A DNA stretch of 64,000 nucleotides from Thelonectria olida (taxonomy: Eukaryota; Ascomycota; Sordariomycetes; Hypocreales; Nectriaceae), in contig JAGPYM010000014.1 of the NCBI GenBank assembly GCA_020736575.1, positions 496,001-560,000 on the forward strand, read 5' to 3'. Positions within the stretch are counted from its first letter, which is position 1, and every line of letters begins with the position of its first letter. The position numbers and the translations under genes are program-made. This document shows, one piece after another, positions 45,460 to 56,076 of the stretch. The notes under the pieces are model-generated. The model ran no database searches and was not told the DNA's origin. It saw only the letters and a list, made by a program, of their open reading frames with translations.

Positions 45460-46230
45460 TGCTCGATGGACCTTACCGAGCCGCAAACTTGCCGAGCATC
45501 GAAGCTAGATTTAACAAAGATTCGCATTAATTTAAGCTGTGATTCGAGCTAAATGAGGATTTAACCTCTACCCTTTTCCGCAGATAGATCCGGTATAAGG
45601 CGGGTGAGTTGGCGACCATAAAGGAGTACGACAACGAATTGCGGGAGACCGTTGAACAGCACTTGGCCTTTAACCCCCATGGCGTATTCCTTTGGGCAGC
45701 TGTAGCCTGTTAACAGTGGTGGAATATCCTAAGACTAGCCACGGTCAGGAGGCTGAAGTTATTCCCACCTGGACTTTGATCCCTCCACCAGCGGGTGATG
45801 GATCCTATCTATGATTCGTTCCACGCAGAGCTTTCTAGTAGTATCTTAGCAGTGTCTCAGGTTGTATACTGTCCCGCCACCCTCGGAGAACTAAGGCTTC
45901 TTGACGAGTTGATCGAGAACGTGTGCGACGACGACTCGAAAAGAATATTCGCTCCTTCGGCCCTCTCCTAACTCTTCGAGATGGAATCGTTCACTTCCTG
46001 CATCGATCAATTCGAGAATTCCCGTTGAGCGGCACATCTCGTCAAGTCCTACCCTCGGGCATCGCACACCAGCATCGCATCATCTTCTCGGGCTCGCTAG
46101 ATATTCTGTCAAGAACGCTCCGTCACGACATCTACAACCTCCATTCTCCAGGATTCTCCGCCAATGAGTTCTCTCATCCCGATCCTCACTATTGGCTTTG
46201 GCTTGATATTATTCTACCCACTGGTTTAGC
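45460..46230 (+). pseudogene. Relic of a NACHT-type NLR (HET-E-like) gene
   Basis: One frame from about 45500 reads NLPSIEARFNKDSH, stop, FKL, stop, FELNEDLTSTLFRR, stop, IRYKAGELATIKEYDNELRE, HLAFNPHGVFLWAAVAC, stop, then after QWWNIL reaches LKLFPPGLDPS. After further frame changes come FGPLLTLRDGIVHFLHRSIR and SGSLDILSRTLRHDIYNLHS. These are, in order, the C-terminal NACHT/winged-helix segments of fungal NACHT NLRs of the HET-E class (FLW, FPPGLD, FLTLR, VHF, LSRTLRRDIY). At least four nonsense codons and several frame changes show it is dead. The stops are TAA, TGA and TAG at places where CAA, CGA and CAG would be expected, as after C-to-T mutation. Confidence 0.8.
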
Positions 46231-46542
46231 CATCTCCACGACTCGAGTTTATGTGTCATTGCTCGAGTTTCGTCCTACCCGATGTGTTTTGTGAGAGCTT
46301 TTCAATAGCGAAGAGCTAGAAAGGACAATATTGAAGCCGGATGTGGGAGTGGACTGGAATTCTAGTCTCCACGGGACATGGAGACAAGCCACCATCTCCG
46401 GGAACGTATTATGAAGAACTTCATTTCATTTTATTTTATTATATAGTTCAAGCTTGCTGTTCGGAGTTGAGATAACTTTCGCTCCCATGGGTGATCATAA
46501 CGGCCCATCAAGCCCCGCCTCAAATGGCTGGTAGACGCTCAA

Positions 46543-46761
46543 TTATGCACCGCCATCCCTCTTCGCATACTCCTCCTCCATGGCCTCCTCGTACAAGCGA
46601 TCGGCCTCCTTCTCCTCCTCCGTCTTAGGCCTCGTCACGCCAGCGCCCGTATTGGCCCCTGCGCCAGTTGCACCTGTGCTGGGTGTGGCTTGTTGCTGCT
46701 GCTGTTCTTTTTCTTGCTGCGGGGTCTGCTTGTCCTCCGAGGAGAAGACGGGAAGGCCCAT
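46543..46761 (-). CDS. Small Gln/Ala/Glu-rich protein
   Basis: 72 aa from ATG 46761 (MGLPVFSSEDKQTPQQ), with a Gln run, an Ala/Gly/Thr linker and a charged helical end (EEEKEADRLYEEAMEEEYAK). The sharp change from low complexity to a compact helix, and its resemblance to small conserved fungal ORFs with an EADRLYEE-type end, favour a real gene. The function is unknown. The open frame extends upstream without ATG. Confidence 0.5.
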   Translation of the reverse strand: MGLPVFSSEDKQTPQQEKEQQQQQATPSTGATGAGANTGAGVTRPKTEEEKEADRLYEEAMEEEYAKRDGGA

Positions 46762-47570
46762 GTTTGCGGTGTTGCGAGAAGAAATGAGTGGGAAAGATTT
46801 TGAGTTGGAGGTGAGGGATTGGTTCAGATTGAGGACTTGTTGGTCTTGATGAATTTGAATACAAGTGAGGAGTGAAAGAAAATGGATGAGTCTGACTTGG
46901 AGAAGGGCAGGTTGTCTTATACCAGAGTGTGGCGAGTGAGGTACGTCACATCCCGCCAAGTGTGGCTGAAGCTAGGCCAAATCAACGTCAAGTGTGGCTG
47001 AAGGCAGACGAATCAACATCAAGGCCTGGTGAGGGAGCCAAGGAACCAGCAATTCAGAAAATCAACGCCACACCTAGGCAGGCAGAAGATGGGACTGTTA
47101 GATGGCTGAAAGGGATAAAAATCAAGCAGTCGATTCGCCGAGGAAGTGAGGATTGAGTTGCAAAATTTCCTTCTCTGATTGGACACAGCTCTGTCATTGG
47201 CGATCCGCGTAATCACCTACAATGGAATAAGCATCCAACCATCTTGCCAGCTCCCGTCCTTCATGCCATCAGTCTTTCTGGTCAAAGACACATCATGCTT
47301 ACGACTAAAATCTGGCATGACAAGTATAAAGCGTCGCGACTCCCTTGTAGACTCTTCATTCTTCTTTCACCTAGATAGCTTGGTTACTACATCGGCGGTG
47401 AACACCTGGGAGAACTGTCCCCATCCAAGCTCCTTGATACCCAACAAACACGGCGCCAACCCCAAAACACCAGCGAAATTTACAAGATATGGGTATTGTA
47501 CAATAGATTCATGATTTTTGGCCTCCCAATCGAATGCTTTTTCTCACTCCTTCTCTCGCGATCGGCACGA
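46762..47570. other. Intergenic with a 15-nt direct repeat
   Basis: Upstream of the small minus-strand gene; CAAGTGTGGCTGAAG occurs twice (46957-46971 and 46989-47003). No gene recognised in the rest; the right end is the 3' flank of the metallo-beta-lactamase gene. Confidence 0.45.
46957..47003. repeat. Direct repeat CAAGTGTGGCTGAAG x2, 32-nt period
   Basis: Two identical 15-mers with starts 32 nt apart, each near AATCAACNTCAAG-like text. The arrangement looks like a local tandem duplication, about 200 bases upstream of the ATG at 46761. Confidence 0.6.
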
Positions 47571-49102
47571 TTAGAACTCCCGGCTCTCACCAATGTCACA
47601 CACGTCAAAGACACCCTCCTCGGGAATACCCTTGCGACGCAGGGCGTCCTTGAGCACCCTCGGGGGTTCCAGAACCTCCTCCATAGTCAACGCCCAGGTG
47701 CCCCAATGAATTCCCATGGCTCGCTGGCATTTGGTGTCTTGGAAGATCTCGACCGAATCGTACGGGTTGGCATGCATCGGCGAAAAGGCGGCACGGGGAG
47801 AATAGGCACCAATGGGAATTAGGCCCAAGTCGAATGGTCCACGCAGATCGCCAATTTGCTTGAACTGTGGGCATCGCGGAAGGTGGTCCAACTCAGGGGC
47901 GTAATCGTCTTCGCCGGGGGGTAAGTATGGTACGCCGCGGTAGCCCGTGTCGCCGCCAAACCAGACGGTCTTGTCACCTGAGCGCACAGCCCACGAGCAC
48001 CAGAGGGTGGTGTCTTTATCGAAGAGGCTTCTCGCAGAAGTATGCTGGCAAGGCAGGCACGAGATACGCGCTGTGATGTCGCGCTCTTTACCGCCGTCCT
48101 TGACAGTGACAGTCAGATCAGCATCCTCCCACCAGTCCCGCTCGGTGACATGGTTGATGCCGCTCTTACGGAACCAAGTCTCCAAGCCTAGGCCAACAAA
48201 GAATTGCGCCTCAGGATGGTGTTTCTGAACCTCAAGAATAGAGGTGTGCGACAAATGGTCATAATGGCTGTGACTGATGACTACAGCGTCGACGATGGGA
48301 ATATCCTTGATGTCACAAGGTCGCGGGGTGTAGCGCTTGGGGCCCATAAAGGTGAAAGGAGAGCACCGGTCTTCAAAGACGGGGTCGAATAGCACGCGTA
48401 AGCCCGATGGGAATTCGACATAGTAGCAGGCGTGACCGAGCCAGGTAGCGCGGAGCCTGTCCGAAGACTCACGACCGGGGAGCCATTGGGGTTTAACAAC
48501 GGGGACTGTTGGAGGGCTGGTGTCGGGTTGCTTGACTTCGCCGGTAATGGTCGGCCTGGGGTAAAAGAAGAGTTAGCTTTGGGGACGCGCTTCACATCAC
48601 GCCGAAGATTGGTAGGGGAATTTTACCAAATGACTCGTCGCAAGATGGTGCCGAAGTTCACGTCATGAGACCATGACGGGTATGGGTTCTTGAAACCGAC
48701 AACAGTACCACGCTTGACAAGGTGGTGAGGGTTGGAAGTGGCCTCATCGGGGAGGGTAGTGCGGCCGGGGATCTTGGAGACTGTGGTGTTGGCAGTGACA
48801 GTCAAGATGGTTGGTGCATCGACGAGAGCTTTTGGGGTGTTGACAGCTGCCGAAGTATCGACGAGAGGGATCGTGGCCGTGTCGGTGGAAGCAGAAGTGG
48901 GCAGGTTGGCGGGGGAGTTTGCCGGGGCGTTGGTAGGTCCGGTCATTGTTGTATAGGGAGGTGATAGAGTATTCAGGGCTGTAGCTGTAGCTGTAGCTGT
49001 AGCTGTAGCTGTAGCTGTAGCTGTGGCGGCGGCGGCAGCAGCAGCAGCTTTAGTCGTGTGATGCCAAAGACGACGAGGCGGGACACGAAGCAATCGTGTC
49101 AT
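47571..49102 (-). CDS. NAPE-PLD-like metallo-beta-lactamase-fold hydrolase, probably mitochondrial
   Basis: Two exons, 49102-48627 and 48555-47571, 486 aa. Relatives hydrolyse N-acyl-phosphatidylethanolamine to N-acylethanolamine. Seen: [31 protein letters not shown], the zinc motif HxHxDH in [10 protein letters not shown], a later His in [24 protein letters not shown], and the C-terminal [16 protein letters not shown] and [14 protein letters not shown]. All metal-binding positions appear intact. The N-terminus ([18 protein letters not shown]) is basic like a mitochondrial presequence. It is followed by poly-Ala and an Ala-Thr tract coded by a CTGTAG hexanucleotide repeat. ATG 48945 could serve as an internal start without the presequence. 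Confidence 0.9.
48979..49020. repeat. Hexanucleotide repeat (CTGTAG)x7 in coding sequence
   Basis: Seven perfect units on the plus strand followed by CTGTGG and GGC/GCA triplets. On the minus strand it encodes alternating Ala-Thr after a poly-Ala run in the NAPE-PLD-like protein. Unit changes would keep the frame. Confidence 0.9.
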
Positions 49103-51225
49103 ATGGTTTGAGAAGGGAAAGAGAACCAGAGTAGGCTTTGCCCAACCCGTGTTCGGCAAATGGGTTTTTTTTTTAGGAGGGAGGGAGAGGGAAGAGAGGA
49201 AGGGGGAGAGGATGACTAGGCGGGCTTTGTTGATGTCCGAGAGCCCAAGGCCAGGAGGGAGGATGGAGTTGAAGGACGGAAGGAAGGAAGAATTGGGTAA
49301 GTTAAATGGAAGAGGGAAGAGAAAGAGAAGGAGCAAGAGAAGAAGAAAAAGATAAGGGGATGAAAAAGGGAGAGAGGAAGGAAGGCTAGAACGAACAGGC
49401 GTGGGTGTCGTGGGTGTCGTGCGAAGGAGTCAAACGATGGATCGAGGCTTCCCAATTTGGGTCCCAATACCTGAACGGCGTCCGCATTCGCATTTCACAA
49501 GTCGCGGCGACGTCCAAAGTCCGAAGCGGAGGAACAACCTGGACACAGCACCTCATGCACAGCACCCGCAATCCCGCCCGCACGCACACATTCTGCCAAT
49601 TGGACGAGCAACCCTGGATGATTCAATTTGTTTGGTATTGTGCAATTCACCTCTGGCCGATGACGAGTTGACCAAAGCGCAACAGGCATGAAGCGAAACT
49701 TTTCAACCACCCATCCACTGAGATGGATACACATGACACGATGAATCCGAGCCATTATCTTCACTCACTCTCCGCCGTTGACGAATCCAGCGGGAGTTTG
49801 TGCATTCAACAACTACTTCATCATACGTAGGAGTCCTTTCGCTACGCCTCGCTTGGGTTCGTACAGAGCGCCATTACCGGAGTTAAAAACCAACCTATGC
49901 CCGGCTTTGACGCCGCCTCAAGCCCCGTTCTCCGTCTCCGAGACATCCGCCCCCAAAAAGTAAGCGCACGCGGCACAGTGGAAGTTCATAAGGCAGAGAC
50001 CCAGATGTTGCTTGTGCAAAACTGCGGCGATGCTTGGCCCATTCAGGCAATGCGCAGATCGGGTCCCCGGGATCTATCCGAGTCCGACGGGCCCGTGACG
50101 AGACGTGACAATGCTGACTTGGCACTCACTACGGAGGAATAGTTCACCGTCCATCTTCCATCGTCCCATCTCCCATGTCATCAGTTGGTGAGTTGTCTGC
50201 AGCGAGTCAGGCAAACAAATTGGCTTGTCCAGCATAAGGAAAGTCGAGAAACAAAGATGCCTCTTTATTCGCCCCCTGGCCATATCTGACGATCTTTGCG
50301 CATCTTTGCCAAGTACCGTTGGGAGAGAATATGAAAAGATCTGCTCATGATCCATCTGCCCGTACCCGACCCCTGATGCCATGCTCGTTTCGAGTGCAAT
50401 TTTGCGACGACCCTGCTGCCACTGGCTCTCCCGAGATTATGGGACATTGAAGCACATGGGATTATCGGCCATGACGCCAAAGCCGGCAAAACCAAGACGC
50501 CTCCCCGGAACCGCGACGGCTGCTTTGACTGAGGTGAGAAGTGCCTGTCAGTCCATTGCCTCCCCTTCAGGTGGTTTCCCGATGATAGCGCCGTTTCGGC
50601 ATTGATTCCAAAGGTACAGTTGTAACGCTCTCAAAAGTCCAACTGGCCGAATGACTCAATTGCCAGGACGGCAAGGTAATAGTGAGGCTACGGTAACCAC
50701 GACAATGCTGATCAAAGCTACCCAGAATCCCTACTTCCCCTGATCAGTCATGGCCCGAGCCTCCAGGTCCCTCCAGGTCCCTCCCTTGCTTCCACGTGAG
50801 CTCCCGCAGCGACGACCTGGAACGCACGTGGGTCCCTGTATCAGAGTGGAGATGTCAAGCGTAGTGGTAATTAAGGTAGATATTGAGCTGCCTCTTTGCG
50901 ACAATGGTGGTTGGTCAACAAATATGAAGAGGCCAATGCTGAAACCATGCACAGGATCAATGATCGGCACTTGAACTACCGTCCGCGATACCCTCATTCC
51001 TTGTTCTTGTCATAGTATGTCAGTCACCTGGCTTTCACTAAACAATTTCTTCATCCTACAGCGCCGAGAGTGGAGCTCTAAACATAAAAGATTTCATCAT
51101 TCATTCTATCTAATTTCTTTTAACGCAATTATACAAAGGCTGCGCACGCTACCAAATATCTAGAATACACGCTGAATACTTATCTAGTGATTCAAAATTA
51201 CCACGAGAAACCTAATCACGAATCG
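49103..51225. other. 2.1-kb gene-free stretch with a purine-rich tract
   Basis: 49160-49390 is almost pure purine on the plus strand (GGA/GAA words), that is, a CT-rich leader or promoter for the minus-strand gene at 49102. A short direct repeat (CCTCCAGGTC twice) is at about 50760-50782. No credible gene in the remainder. Confidence 0.45.
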
Positions 51226-52212
51226 CTATATCATGCTACCACTCTCCCGCCGATATGCCCGAGGCAAGAGAGCACTTGGCGAAGAAACGCTTCTCTGGAT
51301 CGATGCCCAGCCGAAACTGGGTCTTGATGATGGCGGCGTCGCTGTCGTCGTGGTAAAATCGACATGAGGTCTCGGACAGTCGCACGTGCAGCCGCCTCGC
51401 TTGACCAAGGTTCGAAGTTGGTTCAAAACTGGGAACTCGAGCTTTAGTTTGATGCTGTACGCTGCGCTCTTGTACGTGGTCTGGATCTCATGTACACCCC
51501 CGAGCTCAGTGCCTATGACGGTCAGGTCTAAGAGGATTACTAGAATGTTGGCATATATGAGGTGCTTCAGCACGCGGCGCGAACTTCCGCTGGTGTCTAT
51601 CGTCATGACCTGCAACATCTTGCGGGTTTCCCACAGGTAGAGACCGGAAATGGTGATTTCTTGCGCTGCGAAGCCAAAAAGCATGATTTTTTCGTACACT
51701 TTGAACGGTCGCAGGAAGGGCTGCGGATTGGACGAGTTGGATCCGTAGTTCATGATGGTAGGGGGTATGGTGAAGAGGAAGAAGCTGCAGACGATCATCC
51801 TGGCGACCCATCGGATCTTCCTCTGGTCGTCGACGACCAAGTGCAGACGGGAGTACAAGACAACGGACTGGCCGACAACCATGGGCACGCCGCCGAGGGT
51901 GATGATGGTGATATTGACATAGTCGTTGCGACACAGCTGGAAGAACTGCAACAGGAAGCCAATGGAGTGGATGACGATGCCCCAAGACGCAAAGATCAGG
52001 CTCCAAAAGTACAGGCCATTGTGCTTGCGGAAGCGGAGGAAGATTTGAACGAAGATCTCGGTGGCGTTGTAGATGGATATGGAGAAGAAGGCGGCTATCA
52101 ACATGGCAATGGGGATGGTGATGGCGATGCCCCCCCGATAGCCATCGTCTGGGTGGTCGGCCTGGTTGACCCCAATGGTCAGATTGCTCAACGGGCCGAA
52201 CGAGGCATTCAT
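51226..52212 (-). CDS. Fungal 7-TM membrane protein (DUF7703-like)
   Basis: Single exon, 328 aa, ATG 52212. Short N-terminal ectodomain with two sequons (NASF, NLTI), then seven hydrophobic segments: ITIPIAMLIAAFFSISIY, LYFWSLIFASWGIVIHSIGF, VNITIITLGGVPMVVGQSVV, MIVCSFFLFTIPPTIMNYG, IMLFGFAAQEITISGLYLW, LIYANILVILLDLTVIGTEL, and a last weak one. A Cys pair (CTCDC) lies in the tail. The arrangement matches a fungal-specific family of uncharacterised 7-TM proteins; the DUF7703 label is from general resemblance. No GPCR signature residues were recognised. Confidence 0.8.
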   Translation of the reverse strand: MNASFGPLSNLTIGVNQADHPDDGYRGGIAITIPIAMLIAAFFSISIYNATEIFVQIFLRFRKHNGLYFWSLIFASWGIVIHSIGFLLQFFQLCRNDYVNITIITLGGVPMVVGQSVVLYSRLHLVVDDQRKIRWVARMIVCSFFLFTIPPTIMNYGSNSSNPQPFLRPFKVYEKIMLFGFAAQEITISGLYLWETRKMLQVMTIDTSGSSRRVLKHLIYANILVILLDLTVIGTELGGVHEIQTTYKSAAYSIKLKLEFPVLNQLRTLVKRGGCTCDCPRPHVDFTTTTATPPSSRPSFGWASIQRSVSSPSALLPRAYRRESGSMI

Positions 52213-53156
52213 CTTAACCCCCTTTGTGTATAGTGACTTGGGTGCTAGAAGAAAACCATGTTAGCGGCCTTGTAGCGGAAACCTCCTTGGAGAAGCCAAA
52301 CTGACTTTGAGACGATGCCTGGCAGTGAGAAATGCCGTTGGGGACAGTGCGGGGGGCCAAGCTACCCCAGATTTTTTTTGGCCAGCCCAGCTCTCACAGC
52401 TCTGCTCGCTCGCTGAAGCTCCCCTTTCGCGGCGCAGGCAGGATCCTTTCGCGTCGGGTGCGTCGGCGTAGGCTGACCTTGCGTCGTTGGCTGCGAGTGA
52501 GGCGATCGTGGGCCGTGTCAGCAACAAGGCCTTTCCGAGGAGCGGTGGTCGTTCGTTACGACATATCACCAGCTCGCTCCGCTGGGACAATGATAATGAT
52601 GACGGGATGCTGATTCTTCGGATCGGGAGCTCTCGGGCCTGTGTTTACTGATCGCAAGTTGATGCGAGATCTGGATGAAGGGGGACGGGCGCTATTTCTA
52701 CCAGCACCTTGCACTTATTAAGCGGCCGAGAGGCGAATGACTCGTGGTTGGTGGTTAACCTTCAGACGAGGCGCCTCCGTTCGCGCGTGCTTGTCGCTCG
52801 TCATCTCAAACACCATCCGCCTGTCCTTGAGAGGCGCTGCCGTGCGAGCGAATAGTAGCAATAGTAGTGGTATCGTTATAATCTCGAGAACAAATCGGTA
52901 CTGGTATCCATCTCAACCAAACAAAAACGCATCACGACATCTCGTCGCCAAAACAAGACGATGCTCCAAAGCAAGAAAAAATGAGCCAGCCACAGACACC
53001 ATCTAACTACACGCACAGTAGCTTGTCCGTTTCCATCCAGCCGAGCAGCAGCCAAGCCAGCCAGTCAACACGCCGCCTGAAAAAAAAGCCCTCCTAGAAG
53101 GAGCCTCCGTAACAAAAGGTCATCAAGTCATTCAAGGTGTCGTCTCATATCAGGTT
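52213..53156. other. Intergenic between the 7-TM gene and NDC80
   Basis: Upstream region of the 7-TM gene and 3' flank of NDC80. GC-rich at 52380-52580. A plus-strand ORF 52737-53006 has no coding character. Confidence 0.4.
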
Positions 53157-55503
53157 TCATAGGTCGACTGGCCGTGTATCGTCGCCCATCTCGTCGCTTC
53201 CCAGTTCCTTCTCCAGCTCGTCTGTCACGAACCCTTCGTAATCGTCCAGGTTCTTCTGGACATGGATCTTGAACTTGATGACGTCGTTTAGCATCCGATC
53301 GATTTCAGTATGCAACTCTTCGCGGAGCGCGTTAGCTCGAAGAGACAGCTGCTCATATCTAGCTCCAAGTTAGCATCTGCTGCCTGTCATCTCTGCATTA
53401 CGCGACACTTACTGGATTGTCGTGTTAATCTCCTTTTGTTCAAGAAGCTGCACAGATTCTGAGAGTCCCGCGCGCATGCGAGACAAATCCTTCTCCATCT
53501 TCTCAATCTGCGCATCCGAAGCAAGTTTCTGCGTCGTCGTCACCTCCTTGGTCGCTTCATACTCTCCCTCAGCAGCTCGCACACGGTGGTTCAGTGCTTC
53601 GACCTCACTGCGCCTGTCCTCAATTGCCTCCTTGATGCCGTCAAGCAAGTCGTGATCTTTCATCATCACCTCCATGGCTGCGCCACGTCGCTCTGAAATT
53701 TCTTTTCTTAGTGTCAAGAGGCTGTTTCGGATTTGGCCTCGAAGGTCAAGGTTCAGGACGTGTCCAGGTTGATATCCAGTCGTGGCATCGACTAGCAATC
53801 GGTCCGCTGCTGACGAAGCCCCGGTTGAGCCCTTGAGGTTTGTGGACGTAAAGTCCGAGTTGTTGTCATTGACCATGACTTGAAGCTCAAAGTTCTGACC
53901 CTTGGCGTTGGCTGCTGTGGATGGAATGAGCGCGGTTTGGTATGCCACGGTATTATACTGGTCCACCATGCGCTCCAACTCGTCCAGTTTCCGGCTCGCC
54001 TCGCTTTCCTTCTCTGAAAATTTCCTCTTCGCTTCTTCTAGTCGCTGGCCCGCAGATTCAATGCCCCTCTGAAGGCGTTCACGCTCAGCAGTCATGCGGT
54101 CGATATCCTGCATACTGATTCCTTGGGCGTCCACGGCCTTTTGTAAGCTTCGTCGCTCCTCATCGGCTTCTCTGAGCTCTTCCATGAGCTTTTCCAATTC
54201 TTCTTGCAAGACTTCGGCCCGGGTCTCGTACTTTTCGGATCGCTGCATGGCCAAGGCGTTGTAGTCTTCAAATTTGGCCTTGTCTTCCTCCATAATCTTG
54301 AAGTTGCTGTCCAGTACGGCTGGATCAGGCGTCGTCTTCTCAAGTTCCTCAATCTCTTTCAGTAGTCGTGCATTCTCGGCCTCAAGCATCTCGAGCTCTG
54401 TCGTATACTTCGAGTTGGCCTGTTCAAACGCTGCCGCCATTTCCTGAACGTGGGGAGCGAGAACCCGCTCAGCTTCCTCGTCACCCATGTCCTCGTCCAT
54501 AGCCAGCCAGTCCCTGTAGGCGCTGCTCAGGAAGCCGAAAATGATGCGGTCACCACTAACATCCACGCCATTATCCATGCAGGCCTCATCGTACCTGCTG
54601 GTCGCGTAACCGTCAAGCATTTGAGCCAATTGCATCATCCAATGCAACAAACCCAGGAACGTGCTCCAGTTCTGGCCTCCGACCGCGGCGATTTGACTCT
54701 TGGTAATGCTCCTCTCGAACGGGTATCGCATTTGCTTCAGAATGGGCGGCACCTCTTGATCAATGTTTTTCTGGAACTTGTGGCTGGGGTCGATACGATG
54801 GTAAATCCACTGAAACATGTAGTTAAAGTCTTTTTGGGTCGGGGACTTCATGACATTTTGAGACAGGACATGTTTCATCTCCATCTCGAAGTTATTCTGG
54901 ACCATGTAATCCAGCAACTCTTGTCCAAGCCGGGCCTGAAAAGCTCGATCCTTGAGAGGGCGGGGGTCTCGTGGGACGCCGGCAGCTTGAGGAGTGGCTT
55001 GAAAGAAGCTCTGATGGGTAGTCGGGGCTGCTGTCGACTGACGCGGTCGATACACGCTGCTTCGTCGGTCAGCGCCAACATCCATCGACGGGCGCGCGGC
55101 ACGGGTAGCAGGTCCTGGTGTGAAGGCACCCTTGGGCTGCTGGAACGATGATCGTTTGACCGACGAGAGGGCAAGGTCGGCGAGGTTGGTACCAGATGAG
55201 GAGCGCGGCTGGAAGAGAGGTTGGCTCGGCCGCGACATGGCGAGGGATTGCCTAGATCCCGACATGGAGCGGACATGGCTGCCCGGGAAATTGTTGGAAG
55301 AGTTGCCTGATCGCTTCATGGTCGAGCCGGGCTGGGGAATGGCGGTGTTCAGGCTGATGCCTCCGAGTGTCTGCTTCTAACATTAGGACCCCGAATCTGA
55401 TTGCGACCGAGACGGCTCAGAGCGGCGCATCAGGTATGTAGATTAGGTGGAGGCTCACCTCCCTGGGTCTGCGGACGCTCCAAAGGCCCGTATCCTGGGA
55501 CAT
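53157..55503 (-). CDS. NDC80: Kinetochore protein Ndc80 (Hec1)
   Basis: Three exons: 55503-55459 (15 codons), 55370-53413, 53358-53157 (734 aa). Microtubule-binding subunit of the NDC80 complex, the outer-kinetochore coupler. Exon 1 encodes [15 protein letters not shown] and joins to [15 protein letters not shown], recovering a conserved fungal N-terminus that a model starting at ATG 55319 would miss. Then a basic disordered tail, the calponin-homology domain ([58 protein letters not shown]), and a long coiled coil from about residue 315 to the end. Intron 1 could also end at TTAG, 6 nt earlier, adding Lys-Gln. Confidence 0.95.
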
Positions 55504-56076
55504 GTTCTGATTCGATTGACAATTCGCGACTGCGATGAGATGCTCGCGCAGATGGCGCGGGGTTGTGTGCAAATTTGGTATGTGGACGTTGTTGTTGCGA
55601 TCGCGTTGAAGGTGGGATGTCGGAAGTGTCGTCGCAGCCGAAAAAGTTGTGTTGCTGTGCGGGAAAGTAAACAAAGGGGTGAGAGGGGTCATGATTCGCC
55701 GATGCTCAGATCGAGGTGGGCTTAGTGGAGACTCTGACGATTGGCCTGAATTTGGCCATGCACGCACGTGACCGCCCTGCATGCTGGCCGAACGCCGAGG
55801 CTCCGACGAATGCTGCCCTTGGCTGACCTAATCTTGCAGTTCACTTCGCGAATCAGGAAAGAGTTTCCGCGTCTATCAAGCCTCGGCCCAAATCGGTGGC
55901 TGGTTTCCCGGCTCGGATGCGCTGCCGCCTCCACACCGAAGACATTACCCCAGAACAAGCACATGCGTCTTAACTCTCCAACCGCCACCCTCAAATCTTC
56001 GTCCTCGCGCCTTTCTCCTCTGCTTCTTTACCCCTTGGTGATGCGGTAAAGGCCCATTCGCGGCTTGCAGTCAATC
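55504..56076. promoter_or_regulatory. Divergent region between NDC80 and PEX14
   Basis: 573 bases between two outward-facing start codons; holds both promoters. No ORF of interest and no clear regulatory palindrome. Confidence 0.5.
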
